From a virus, in IMG/VR virus record IMGVR_UViG_3300033053_000054, positions 1-20,723 of that record: 20,723 nt of DNA; one strand, 5' to 3'. The first letter of the stretch is position 1; each line of letters starts with the position of its first letter. Below, one piece after another: positions 1-6,712 of this stretch. The notes under the pieces are model-generated. The model was not told where the DNA came from, made no database searches, and saw only the letters and a program-made list of their open reading frames with translations. The position numbers and the translations under genes were made by a program.

Positions 1-1092
1 CCCCCCACCATCCAAACCAAGTGTAATTAATTCTGATTTCTCAATTAGTCGATCAAGTGTGATTGTATCTCTGGCTTGTTGTAGCCAATATTCAGCACCA
101 GCCCAGCGGTTGGCACGTAGGTTTAGGCCAATTGGTACGTTTAAGTGTTTTGCAAGAAAGTCACGCAGCGATTCTTCGCCAGCATCCCTGACCTTCTCAA
201 ACTCGTTAATCAGGTAATCAAGATCAACCGATGCACCCAAGTTTGGATTGGTGACATAGAAGTTTTCAGGTTTTAAGTGCTCACCTGACTCAAGCATCCA
301 CTCAGGAAACTCGTAAATCAGCGGCAGGAACTGAGGATTGATCTTTACACCATCCCGAATATCACGCGCATAGTCCAGCAACTGCTTAAATACACCACAT
401 GGCGTTTCATCTGACATGGTAGACAGGTAGATAACACAACCTTCAGGCCGTGATGCCAGACCACCTTTCGCCTCACGAAACATCGATTCAGCGTTTGAGC
501 GTTTCCCAAACAACCAAACCTCGTCAATTAGGATGATTGAAGCCTTTTTACCCGCAGCAGCGTTACTTTCCGCAGCAATCACTTTTAAGGTCGCATTGGT
601 ACCCAAGTGGGTGACTGTTTTGGTGTGCTCAGACACATTGAACATTTCCTGAAGCTCAGGATCAGCTCGAATGAAGTCTCGAATTGGATTAAAACTATTG
701 TCCGCGACCTCTTTTGTGGGCGCCAACAGGATAAGCTCAGCCGACATACGATCATTTAAGATCAAGGCCACCATCATGATTCCAGCTGCAATCGTTGACT
801 TGGTGTTTTTCTTGGAGATCAGCAGGAAGAATTCACGAATTAAGCGCTTCTTCTGCTCTGGATCATAAGCACCAAAGATTGCCCGGACAAACTCAATTAC
901 CCAATCGAGTGTGACCTCTCCCATTTTGGGACTACCCATCACATCGACCAAGATTAATTCTTTAAAAATCCGCTCTGCTACATCGGCCACTTCTGGAAAA
1001 AGCGGTTCACATGGCATGAGTGACTTTTTAGCGACAATACGTTCCTCCCAGTCTGGAAGAGATGTCGACCATTCTGAGAGCATTGCTGACAT
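1..1092 (-). CDS. terL: Phage terminase large subunit (partial, C-terminus beyond the left edge)
   Basis: This is the ATPase/nuclease motor that packages phage DNA into proheads. 364 residues are visible, read from an ATG 4 bases after the small-subunit stop and open to the window edge. A deviant Walker A motif (SKKNTKST, residues 93-100) and a Walker B motif with catalytic acid (IILIDE, 186-191) define the N-terminal ATPase domain. The sequence breaks off at LGLDGGG, where Asp361 should be the first metal-binding residue of the RNase H-like nuclease domain, so most of the nuclease is missing here only because the window ends. The motif pattern resembles the Terminase_1 (TerL ATPase) family. 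It is co-oriented with the small subunit and HNH gene, the usual head-packaging order. A second ATG three codons in is a possible alternative start. Confidence 0.93.
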   Translation of the reverse strand, partial: MSAMLSEWSTSLPDWEERIVAKKSLMPCEPLFPEVADVAERIFKELILVDVMGSPKMGEVTLDWVIEFVRAIFGAYDPEQKKRLIREFFLLISKKNTKSTIAAGIMMVALILNDRMSAELILLAPTKEVADNSFNPIRDFIRADPELQEMFNVSEHTKTVTHLGTNATLKVIAAESNAAAGKKASIILIDEVWLFGKRSNAESMFREAKGGLASRPEGCVIYLSTMSDETPCGVFKQLLDYARDIRDGVKINPQFLPLIYEFPEWMLESGEHLKPENFYVTNPNLGASVDLDYLINEFEKVRDAGEESLRDFLAKHLNVPIGLNLRANRWAGAEYWLQQARDTITLDRLIEKSELITLGLDGGG

Positions 1093-1096
1093 AAAT

Positions 1097-1558
1097 TTAA
1101 CTCGGTCTACTGCCCATCTGGGCGTCCAATGTTCCAAACTTCCCGCCTTGAGTGGCTTTTTTGGCTTCATCGGCTTTGGTTTCTTTTTTGCCTTTTTCAG
1201 CGACCTTGCCGTGAAAATATGGAAGGGCTGCTTTTGCTGCATCCATTCGCAATTTCATATCTTCAACCGGATCAGTCCAAATCTCTTCTAAAAATTTGAG
1301 CGGGTCAGCACGATTGCCAGCAGCTTCAATGTCTTTTTTGGTGATGATTGGTCGTAGTTCTGGCTTGGAATCAACTTTAACTTCAGTGTTAATCTTAAGC
1401 CTTTCAATGTGTGCAATCACATCAGGGTCTTTGGCTAATCTCGATCCGGCTTGTGACGCTGATTCAGGACTGTAACCCGCGAATATAGCGGCTTGCTTGT
1501 TATCTGCACCATCATGTTTAGATTGGGCAAATGCCTTCTTTTTTGCTGTTAAAGCCAT
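1097..1558 (-). CDS. terS: Phage terminase small subunit
   Basis: A 153-residue DNA-recognition subunit of the packaging terminase. Residues 20-55 (KQAAIFAGYSPESASQAGSR and on to KDPDVIAHIERL) are the typical helix-turn-helix block of the Terminase_2 family, in which phage DNA is bound near cos or pac. The C-terminal part is Lys-rich and probably contacts the large subunit, whose gene starts 4 bases downstream. The ATG is preceded by a strong AAAGGAGG ribosome site with a short 4-5 base spacer. Upstream lies a 76-base gap and then the HNH gene, an order common in cos-type siphophages. Confidence 0.93.
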   Translation of the reverse strand: MALTAKKKAFAQSKHDGADNKQAAIFAGYSPESASQAGSRLAKDPDVIAHIERLKINTEVKVDSKPELRPIITKKDIEAAGNRADPLKFLEEIWTDPVEDMKLRMDAAKAALPYFHGKVAEKGKKETKADEAKKATQGGKFGTLDAQMGSRPS

Positions 1559-1634
1559 AAGCCCTCCTTTAACATATTTGCGAAATGGGAAATTTTTTTA
1601 TAAGTGAGATCGGGGGCGGTCTAGAAAGTGCAAG
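1559..1634. other. Gap between HNH and terS genes; possible cos region
   Basis: This 76-base non-coding gap has a GC-rich island (gatcgggggcgg, about 1608-1619) inside otherwise AT-rich DNA. In phages with an HNH-TerS-TerL cluster the packaging site often lies near the HNH gene, so this is a candidate. No cohesive-end sequence can be proven by eye. Confidence 0.25.
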
Positions 1635-1652
1635 TTATTTTAACTTTTGCAC
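1628..1652 (-). terminator. Hairpin at the end of the HNH gene, possible weak terminator
   Basis: GTGCAAGTT (1628-1636) and AACTTTTGCAC (1642-1652) form a stem of nine pairs with a two-base bulge, overlapping the HNH stop codon. On the minus strand it is followed by a short TTTC tract only, so it may act as an RNA-stabilising or processing hairpin rather than a true terminator. Confidence 0.3.
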
Positions 1653-1994
1653 TCCCCCCGTAGTCCTATGTTTTTGCTCAATTTTTTGCTTAATACTGTC
1701 ATGGCATAATTTGCATAATGCCTGGTGATTATTCACATTCCAGAACAAAGTCATGTCACCTTCATGTGGTTGGATGTGATCGACCACTGTGGCCTCTACA
1801 ACTAATCCTTGTTTCATGCAGAAATTGCATAAAGGATTTGATTGCAGAAATCGCAATCGATATTGCTGCCACTTATATCCGTAACCGCGTTGGGTAGATG
1901 ACTTACCTTCTCGCCATGAGGTACTTAATTGCTGAGTTGGTTTATTGCTCTTGAACGTTTGAAGCTTCGGTTGTAGCTGCTTGAGCTTTGCCAT
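1635..1994 (-). CDS. Phage HNH endonuclease, packaging-associated
   Basis: A 119-residue single-domain HNH nuclease. Zinc-site cysteines are visible as C56-x2-C59 and C94-x2-C97. The HNH core is VDHI (His73), an Asn-rich WNVNNHQALC stretch (about 85-94) and His98 in CHDS. HNH proteins encoded next to terminase subunits are known to assist cos cleavage and packaging in several siphophages, and this gene lies just upstream of terS on the same strand. I chose the ATG at 1994; an in-frame TTG two codons earlier would overlap the preceding stop. There is no strong ribosome site, so translation is probably coupled to the preceding frame that ends at 1997. Confidence 0.9.
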   Translation of the reverse strand: MAKLKQLQPKLQTFKSNKPTQQLSTSWREGKSSTQRGYGYKWQQYRLRFLQSNPLCNFCMKQGLVVEATVVDHIQPHEGDMTLFWNVNNHQALCKLCHDSIKQKIEQKHRTTGGVQKLK

Positions 1995-1996
1995 AA

Positions 1997-2209
1997 TCAA
2001 TCATCCAAATATCCTGAGCGTTTAGGCTCGTCATCTTCTTCAGTCAATTGGATCAGTAGTTCATTGATCTGTGCGTTCTGCTTGTTGTTGATCTGAATCA
2101 GTTGATTGTTCTGTTTGATTAGCTCGACCAGTAAGCCGTTGCAAACACAATTGCATGCGCTGCCTTGCTCTTTCTGTTTGTTGTTTAATCCACTCACGTC
2201 TTTCCTCAC
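1997..2209 (-). CDS. Small hypothetical phage protein, out-of-frame overlap with the gene before it
   Basis: This 70-residue frame begins at a GTG inside the preceding CxxC-protein gene and runs for about 149 bases in a different frame before continuing alone. Residues from about 26 on are rich in Asn, Gln, Leu and Ile (VELIKQNNQLIQINNKQNAQ) and look like a short coiled coil, ending in an acidic tail (EEDDEP). No function is recognised. The start is uncertain: the GTG has no ribosome site, and a CTG or GTC-adjacent start nearer the non-overlapping part is possible. Its stop lies 2 bases before the HNH start, suggesting coupling to it. The coil-like C-terminal half makes it more likely real than the N-terminal half. 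Confidence 0.5.
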   Translation of the reverse strand: MRKDVSGLNNKQKEQGSACNCVCNGLLVELIKQNNQLIQINNKQNAQINELLIQLTEEDDEPKRSGYLDD

Positions 2210-2225
2210 ATGATTTGCATGTCAT
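2061..2225 (-). CDS. Small CxxC phage protein
   Basis: A 54-residue protein starting MTCKSCEERREWIKQ, with one CxxC pair (Cys3, Cys6) followed by a basic amphipathic helix and a polar Gln-rich tail. Small phage proteins of this CxxC-EERR type are frequent between the antiterminator and the terminase of related prophages; I know of no assigned function. The start is well defined because its ATG overlaps the stop of the upstream gene in a 4-base ATGA, showing translational coupling. An in-frame upstream ATG at 2246 lies inside that gene and is less likely. A single CxxC could bind metal only as a dimer or with a partner. Confidence 0.6.
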   Translation of the reverse strand: MTCKSCEERREWIKQQTERARQRMQLCLQRLTGRANQTEQSTDSDQQQAERTDQ

Positions 2226-2407
2226 CGTTCTACATCCAATAACCATTGCAGATTCTGCATACGTCGATCTAATTCACGTACGTGAGCAAATGCCTGGTTT
2301 TTTAAAAGGAATGGTGCTGTTGAGTCTGACAAAGCTGCATACCATCGTTCACGATTAGTGATGCACTCATCCAGATTCTTTTTAAGTTCATGTTTATTTC
2401 TAGCCAT
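2222..2407 (-). CDS. Small hypothetical phage protein
   Basis: A 61-residue, mainly helical, charged protein (MARNKHELKKNLDECITNRE at the start, ending QNLQWLLDVER). I do not recognise a family. The ATG at 2407 was chosen over one two codons upstream because TTAGGGG lies 6 bases before it. The gene directly follows a hairpin with a T-rich tail (2417-2459), so its expression may depend on readthrough, for example by a Q-modified polymerase. Its stop overlaps the next start (ATGA), making it the first member of a small coupled cluster of three that leads into the HNH nuclease. Confidence 0.6.
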   Translation of the reverse strand: MARNKHELKKNLDECITNRERWYAALSDSTAPFLLKNQAFAHVRELDRRMQNLQWLLDVER

Positions 2408-2416
2408 ACTCATCCC

Positions 2417-2459
2417 CTAAAAAGAGAAGACCGCACCAAGTCTCTCGACTGATGCGGTC
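2417..2459 (-). terminator. Hairpin plus T-rich tract between the 34-aa and 61-aa genes
   Basis: GACCGCA (2429-2435) pairs with TGCGGTC (2453-2459), and inside it AGTC-TCTC-GACT (2439-2450) forms a second perfect stem. Read on the minus strand the hairpin is followed by TTCTCTTTTT, which fits an intrinsic terminator or attenuator just before the ribosome site of the gene at 2407. Confidence 0.55.
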
Positions 2460-2498
2460 CGCTGTAGTGGCCTAAGTACATCGACCAAACTGGAGAAA

Positions 2499-2603
2499 CT
2501 ATTTAACTTTGTCGCACTTTCTACATTCGATTGTTATGAACATGTCGTTTTCAGGATATTCCCACTCGTGTGAGCAGAACAGTTGTATTAAAAATTGGAG
2601 CAT
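2499..2603 (-). CDS. 34-residue zinc-ribbon-like phage miniprotein
   Basis: The frame starts at an ATG (2603) preceded by an excellent ACAAGGAG ribosome site, and encodes 34 residues. Cys10-x-His12 and Cys27-x2-Cys30 (FCSHEWEY and ECRKCDK) give a compact potential zinc ribbon, after a short hydrophobic N-terminus (MLQFLIQLF). A similar C-x-H-x-W to C-x2-C pattern ends the dATP/dGTP diphosphohydrolase-like protein at 6705-7118, so this may be a stand-alone version of the same module. The frame is open further upstream (to 2681), but the ribosome site decides for the short form. Function unknown. Confidence 0.6.
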   Translation of the reverse strand: MLQFLIQLFCSHEWEYPENDMFITIECRKCDKVK

Positions 2604-2696
2604 GCGGATCTCCTTGTAATATACAGCTACCACAGAAGTTCTATGCTGTGGCCCATAGCTACTCCCTACTTTGATTGCCACTGAACAGGCACAGTA

Positions 2697-2780
2697 CTAA
2701 TCAATTTTCGGTTTCATCATCAATTCATGGCGGGGCATCACTCCCAACTCTGATTTCACTTTCCTGCATATCCTATTCAT
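2697..2780 (-). CDS. Possible 27-residue miniprotein
   Basis: An ATG frame encoding MNRICRKVKSELGVMPRHEL and seven further residues; basic and without recognisable domains. Its start codon lies inside the last codons of a 7-residue upstream mini-frame (2773-2796) that has a GAGGG ribosome site at correct spacing, so it could be translated by coupling. It has no strong ribosome site of its own. Included because its composition looks protein-like, not because a family is known. Confidence 0.3.
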   Translation of the reverse strand: MNRICRKVKSELGVMPRHELMMKPKID

Positions 2781-2910
2781 GCTCGATGAACTGCATGGGT
2801 TGTACCCTCTTTCGCGGGGTCTAAGCGTAGCTAATCAAAGCTGATTAACCTAATCCATAGCCATCTTTCATGATGATCTCCTGTATTGGATTTATAGGAA
2901 TTTTAGGCAA

Positions 2911-2935
2911 CAAAAAAGCCCACCTTTCGATGAGC
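2911..2935 (-). terminator. Intrinsic terminator downstream of the Q-like gene (tR'-like position)
   Basis: On the minus strand GCTCA and TGGGC (with one G-U pair) form a stem around an 8-base loop, directly followed by TTTTTTGTT. The plus-strand reading also has a T-run but one stem mismatch, so the minus orientation is favoured. It lies 80 bases beyond the antiterminator gene, where lambda has the late terminator that Q overcomes. Confidence 0.6.
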
Positions 2936-2986
2936 TTTTTTGGAATCCTTGGGTTGGCTGCTTACGCAGTTCGACCACTATAAAGA

Positions 2987-3015
2987 GAATTTAACACATT
3001 ATTGCCGGCAGTCAA
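2987..3015 (-). promoter_or_regulatory. Candidate late promoter just after the Q-like gene
   Basis: TTGACT (3015-3010) matches a sigma70 -35 box in five of six bases. The -10 is poor: TTAAAT at 15-base spacing is the best fit; a TATAGT exists at 2983-2978 but is too far away. Proposed mainly because lambda pR' sits in the same place relative to Q and its terminator. Confidence 0.25.
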
Positions 3016-3465
3016 CTAATCTGTATAAAAACTTTTTAGATAGCTATGTTTAGAGGTAATTCGAACCACGCCTAACATTCTGTCCCTGGTTACCGCAAAT
3101 CGCGACATATCGTATCTTTTCGAGATGGTTTCTTCACTCATCCCATCAACATGGTAGCTCACGGCGACTTGTATCCATTTTTTAGCCTTCGTTGTTTCCG
3201 TTGAATAAATATGGTTGAGCAATGCTTCGATTGCCAAAGCCTGGTCATCGGTAATATTGCAACGAGGCAAAGCACGGCGGCGGTGGTCAACCTGAACCCC
3301 TTGTGCTAAATCCAGAAGATGACCCATAACCCCTTTTGCATCCAAAGAATCGTAGTGGTTGCCTATCAAAAGCCAAGAGCCGTATTGCTCCAGCCACTGC
3401 TCAATATTTCGTTCTTTCCAATCAATTGCCACGGAAAAGTGTGGGCGCTGCACTGCTATGTTCAT
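3016..3465 (-). CDS. Antiterminator Q-like protein
   Basis: A 149-residue protein starting MNIAVQRPHFSVAIDWKERN. The C-terminal half (ITDDQALAIEALLNHIYSTE, then WIQVAVSYHVDGMSEETISK and a helix-turn-helix-like segment ending VVRITS) resembles the phage antitermination Q family, which loads on RNA polymerase near the late promoter and lets it read through terminators. Position supports this: it is the last gene of the Cro-side early operon and is followed by a terminator and the late small genes and terminase. An in-frame GTG at 3501 would add 12 residues but has no ribosome site and lies at the edge of an inverted repeat, so I use the ATG. The assignment is by pattern only. Confidence 0.7.
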   Translation of the reverse strand: MNIAVQRPHFSVAIDWKERNIEQWLEQYGSWLLIGNHYDSLDAKGVMGHLLDLAQGVQVDHRRRALPRCNITDDQALAIEALLNHIYSTETTKAKKWIQVAVSYHVDGMSEETISKRYDMSRFAVTRDRMLGVVRITSKHSYLKSFYTD

Positions 3466-3503
3466 TCCTAATTTCACCCTGTAATTTGTATATTTTTTCA
3501 CCG

Positions 3504-3603
3504 AGTGGAGTTAGTGGAGTTTATATATCATTTTTCAGGAAGTACCTAATATATAGAAGGAGTACTTATGAAAAAACGAGCTTTAAACTCCACTAACTCC
3601 ACT
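3504..3603. repeat. 100-bp segment bounded by a perfect 20-bp inverted repeat
   Basis: Positions 3504-3523 (agtggagttagtggagttta) are the exact reverse complement of 3584-3603. Each arm is itself a near-tandem repeat of GTGGAGTTA/GTGGAGTTT. The 60-base centre holds a smaller inverted repeat (AAGTAC about 3540-3545 and GTACTT about 3572-3577) and, on the plus strand, AAGGAG followed by an ATG. It lies between the primase and Q-like genes. It could be a transcript hairpin, a protein-binding site or a tiny mobile element; no target duplication is evident. Confidence 0.85.
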
Positions 3604-3677
3604 TTTCCAAATCGCCTACAACAACAAACACGTAAAAAACTGCAAACATGCAAAAAATTACGCGCTTATTCCAAAAC

Positions 3678-6281
3678 TCAACCGTCTATTTTCGTAAAAT
3701 CTGCGGATTCATCCGTATCTCGCACACGAACACCCACAGTTACCATTCTTCCACCCGTGCTTTTCATTGTTGAAAAACGGCCGGCTAACCGTCGACCCAA
3801 AGACCTGGATGACGGGATGTATCGCAATTCGTTACGTGCTTCGGCATACGCTTTCCAACTAATCCAAAGATTCTGAGAGGTCTCTTTGAAGTCTCCGATC
3901 TCGCAGCACTCACGGATCCAGTCACCTAAAAGATCCATTTCTTCTTTGTACGATTCCCGGGCCTCCTTGGTCTTTTTGGTTTCATTCAAGCCGAACTCCT
4001 GGTACTCAATAGCACCGCGAACAAGCCAGGTTAAAACGCCCTGAAGCTCATCTTTTAATTTCTCGGTACGACCAGTATCCTTTTTGACATTTGGGTCCTT
4101 GTCATAATTTCGGGTGAATGGAACCATCATTAAACGGCGCCAGATACCATGGTCGCCACCCTTAATGATCGGCTTATGGTTGGTTGGCATGACCACTGTC
4201 CAGGTCGGTGTGAACTCGACAGAGACCTTTGAATATAGGCCACGGGCAATGATCGATTCGCCACCCGTCATGGATTTGACCAGGCCCTCTTTCAATTCCT
4301 TATTTTCATCAGGCTCACCGACATAAACAAACCGTGCACCACGTAAACGAAGTAAATCTTCACGTGCACCACCGGCGCTTGATTTGCCATCCCCTAAAAA
4401 AGTTTCAGCTGGAGTCATCTTGGCGTAGTCGCCAAGTGCTTTGAAGATTGTGGTTAAAACAGTTGATTTACCATTTGAACCATCACCAAAAGGAATCACG
4501 ATTAAGTTTTCCTTTGGATTACCTAAAATGGCGTAGCCCATTAAACGACGGAAGAAATCCGCCATATCCTGATCACCAAAGAAAGCATCGAGAACGGTTT
4601 TTTCAAACAATGGGCATTTCGCCTTTGGATGGTACTCAACGCCAGTGCTATTGGTGATAAGCAAATCCTGAGACGGTAAAACGAGATCGCCAGTGCGCAG
4701 ATCGACAGCACCGTTGGCGCATCCCAATAAATACAGATCAGAATCCAGCTCTTTAATCGGCACCAGGACACGAGGATCCGACTGTGCTAATCGAACCATG
4801 TTGGATACCATGTATGCTTTCTGGCTTGCTGCGCAGAATTGATAGAACTCCGCACGTTGGGCATCGTCATCAATCTTTTTGGCTTCATCGCCCAATGCCA
4901 ATACGGTTTGCTTTGCGTATTGCTCAATGACCATATTTACGCAAGGCTCCCAGTAAACAGCATTCCAGCGATACCAGTTGCCTGTTTCAGCAACAAACAT
5001 GATTTCGTTGCCGTACTTATCCAGCATGCGCGAAGCATTACCGAATTCAGTCATTGGTAATTTTTTGGAATCATCGAAAGCGACCTGAACCTTTTTACCG
5101 CCCATTGCGATATTGATTTCGCGCATAGTCAAGCCGATATCTGAAATCTGCTTAAAGCGTTTGCGGATCAGTCCGGATAACTCTGCGCGTAGTGCCAAAT
5201 CACTACCGGCAATTTTTCCTGCATCTTTGGCCACGACCTGCAAAAGGTCCTGTGTATCTTCACATTGCAGAATCTGATTTTTTACATCGCCAAGGATTTG
5301 ACGCTTTTCCTTTCGGACTTTTTCCTGTTTAGATTCACGACCCGTTTTAAGTAGCCAGTGTGCTGTAATGATGCTGGATCCAGTTTGGCTAAACGTGGTC
5401 CATCGGTACGCAAGATCGTCAGTGCTTGAATAGTTTGAAGCTGACGATGACCATTCATCCCACAAAGCAAGTGCGTCATCACTGGCACCAAACTCATGAT
5501 GCAAAGACATGCCAACACGTAACCAGGTTTCGAAGTCCTCATTGTCAATGTATTCAAGGTATTTTTTAGCATCCTCTAAAGACCAGCCGATCGGCATAGT
5601 CGTGTTCATTAATGGGTCGTCTTCATCCTCAAGTTCGCTTGAAGTCAAAGCACCGACTTTAGATTTGCTGTTTTTGATTCGTACAAGGCCATGCTTCTGT
5701 GCCATTTCTTCGAATTTTTCTACAGCTGCAGCAATTTGCTCTTTGGTCACCACCGGCAATGTTTCAGCCGAAAATTCTGTAAGACCACCAAAGAAATCTA
5801 CCCATTCATATGGCTTACCGGTATCTGGGTGAATGTGGTATGCAACGAACTGTTGTCCTTTACCCAGAATCTCAAGACGCTGTTTCACCATTTCTTTAAA
5901 TGGCTTCACTGCTTCTTCTGGAGTAGCGAACCAGCCCGAAATAGACTTGGCCCAGTTAGCCTCTTCAGCACGGTACACCATCAACATCTTTGGTGCTTTA
6001 CCAATACGCTCACAGCTCACGCCTAAATTGTCACGGCACCAGTCTGCGTATTCAGATGCTAAATCCTCATCCAGAACATCAATGTCCACAGCGCAAATAG
6101 GAAACTGGCCCTGTCCGGTTAAAACACCGATACCGCAATTTGAGTATTTAAGCAGGTCAGCAGCTGAGATACGGGAATCCTGCCAATCTTTTAAAGCAGG
6201 ACGTTTTTCACCCGGCTTGATCGGCACAACCATGTAGTTATATGCAAGGAGCTTTTTGCCTTGCTCACGGAAATTATTCAT
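3678..6281 (-). CDS. Bifunctional primase-polymerase / SF3 helicase (D5/P4 type)
   Basis: An 867-residue replication protein. Residues 1-170 form a Prim-Pol domain with the catalytic acid pair in CAVDIDV (Asp66, Asp68). Residues 230-312 match PriCT-2 (WSLEDAKKYLEYI to ITAHWLL). The C-terminal part, about 500-780, is a D5_N plus superfamily 3 helicase module: Walker A GDGSNGKST (599-607), Walker B FVYVGEPDE (651-659), sensor PTNHKP (699-704) and arginine-finger candidates in GIWRR. It would synthesise primers and unwind the phage origin. The ATG overlaps the preceding stop (ATGA) with GGAG upstream; a TTG seven codons earlier is rejected. It is the end of the Cro-side operon, while the polymerase it should serve is encoded in the opposite operon. 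Confidence 0.93.
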   Translation of the reverse strand: MNNFREQGKKLLAYNYMVVPIKPGEKRPALKDWQDSRISAADLLKYSNCGIGVLTGQGQFPICAVDIDVLDEDLASEYADWCRDNLGVSCERIGKAPKMLMVYRAEEANWAKSISGWFATPEEAVKPFKEMVKQRLEILGKGQQFVAYHIHPDTGKPYEWVDFFGGLTEFSAETLPVVTKEQIAAAVEKFEEMAQKHGLVRIKNSKSKVGALTSSELEDEDDPLMNTTMPIGWSLEDAKKYLEYIDNEDFETWLRVGMSLHHEFGASDDALALWDEWSSSASNYSSTDDLAYRWTTFSQTGSSIITAHWLLKTGRESKQEKVRKEKRQILGDVKNQILQCEDTQDLLQVVAKDAGKIAGSDLALRAELSGLIRKRFKQISDIGLTMREINIAMGGKKVQVAFDDSKKLPMTEFGNASRMLDKYGNEIMFVAETGNWYRWNAVYWEPCVNMVIEQYAKQTVLALGDEAKKIDDDAQRAEFYQFCAASQKAYMVSNMVRLAQSDPRVLVPIKELDSDLYLLGCANGAVDLRTGDLVLPSQDLLITNSTGVEYHPKAKCPLFEKTVLDAFFGDQDMADFFRRLMGYAILGNPKENLIVIPFGDGSNGKSTVLTTIFKALGDYAKMTPAETFLGDGKSSAGGAREDLLRLRGARFVYVGEPDENKELKEGLVKSMTGGESIIARGLYSKVSVEFTPTWTVVMPTNHKPIIKGGDHGIWRRLMMVPFTRNYDKDPNVKKDTGRTEKLKDELQGVLTWLVRGAIEYQEFGLNETKKTKEARESYKEEMDLLGDWIRECCEIGDFKETSQNLWISWKAYAEARNELRYIPSSRSLGRRLAGRFSTMKSTGGRMVTVGVRVRDTDESADFTKIDG

Positions 6282-6712
6282 TCGGATTTTTCTCCGTGGC
6301 AAAGATAGTCTAAATTTTTAAGCAGCGTTTTAATCATTTCTCGATTGAGTGAGTTCGTCGCTACTTTTAGCGAACCTTCCAACTGGTTTATATAATCTCG
6401 TAAGCGCATATAAACCAGATTGGGTTTCCCAAGCTCGAACTCCAAATCTTTAATTCGCTGGGTTTGGTCGTTAAATTTTTGACCTTGAGCAATTATCGTT
6501 TTTTGCATCCCGATAATCTCAGACTGCAGTTCATTAACCTGATTGCGCATTTTCAGGGCCAAGCACGCTATTTCCGCGTTGGTTTCGGTGAGCATTTCAT
6601 TTAATGTTTTTAGCCTTTCAATTTCTGCACATCGGCTTTTCTTGCCCTCTTCAAAGGCTTTAAGGCATGAGTCTTCAAGAATCTTGCATGCCTTTTCTTC
6701 GAAATCACTCAT
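6278..6712 (-). CDS. Coiled-coil phage protein of unknown function
   Basis: A 144-residue acidic, heptad-rich protein (MSDFEEKACKILEDSCLKAF at the start). Residues about 30-115 carry long runs of Leu/Ile at heptad spacing with Lys, Glu and Gln between (LKTLNEMLTETNAEIACLAL and ELQSEIIGMQKTIIAQ), a strong coiled-coil pattern. No catalytic motif. The ATG at 6712 is preceded by GAGG at 9 bases and overlaps the upstream stop by 8 bases; the frame is open 26 codons further but those lie in the upstream gene. It ends in an ATGA overlap with the primase start, so it is probably co-translated with it; a replication-accessory role is only a guess from position. Confidence 0.75.
   Translation of the reverse strand: MSDFEEKACKILEDSCLKAFEEGKKSRCAEIERLKTLNEMLTETNAEIACLALKMRNQVNELQSEIIGMQKTIIAQGQKFNDQTQRIKDLEFELGKPNLVYMRLRDYINQLEGSLKVATNSLNREMIKTLLKNLDYLCHGEKSE

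Larger units (their letters stand above)
2604..3015. other. Leader region between the Q-like gene and the small late genes
   Basis: About 410 bases without a confident gene. It holds a terminator (2911-2935), a perfect TAATCA/TGATTA inverted repeat (2832-2847) and several minus-strand mini-frames: 8 residues at 2845-2871 behind AGGAG, 7 residues at 2773-2796 behind GAGGG, 27 residues at 2697-2780, and 9 residues at 2627-2656 behind GGGAG. By position it corresponds to the late-promoter leader of lambda. No tRNA fold was seen. Confidence 0.5.

Noticed and set aside
911-1291. 126-codon plus-strand frame
   Set aside because: Opposite the well-supported terminase genes; composition is that of a shadow frame.
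2155-2358. 67-codon plus-strand frame
   Set aside because: Antisense to two small coupled minus-strand genes with ATGA overlap and without a ribosome site.
2604-3015. tRNA or other structured RNA gene in the leader
   Set aside because: No cloverleaf, no GTTCRA-type T-arm and no CCA end could be assembled on either strand.
3568-3876. 102-codon plus-strand frame with a strong AAGGAG ribosome site
   Set aside because: About two thirds of it is antisense to the primase gene, the protein has no recognisable features, and the ribosome site lies in the inverted-repeat element. It remains only a weak possibility as a short antisense gene.
5509-6237. Three overlapping plus-strand frames of 107-134 codons
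   Set aside because: All lie opposite the Prim-Pol domain, whose motifs are clear; no ribosome sites or protein-like patterns.
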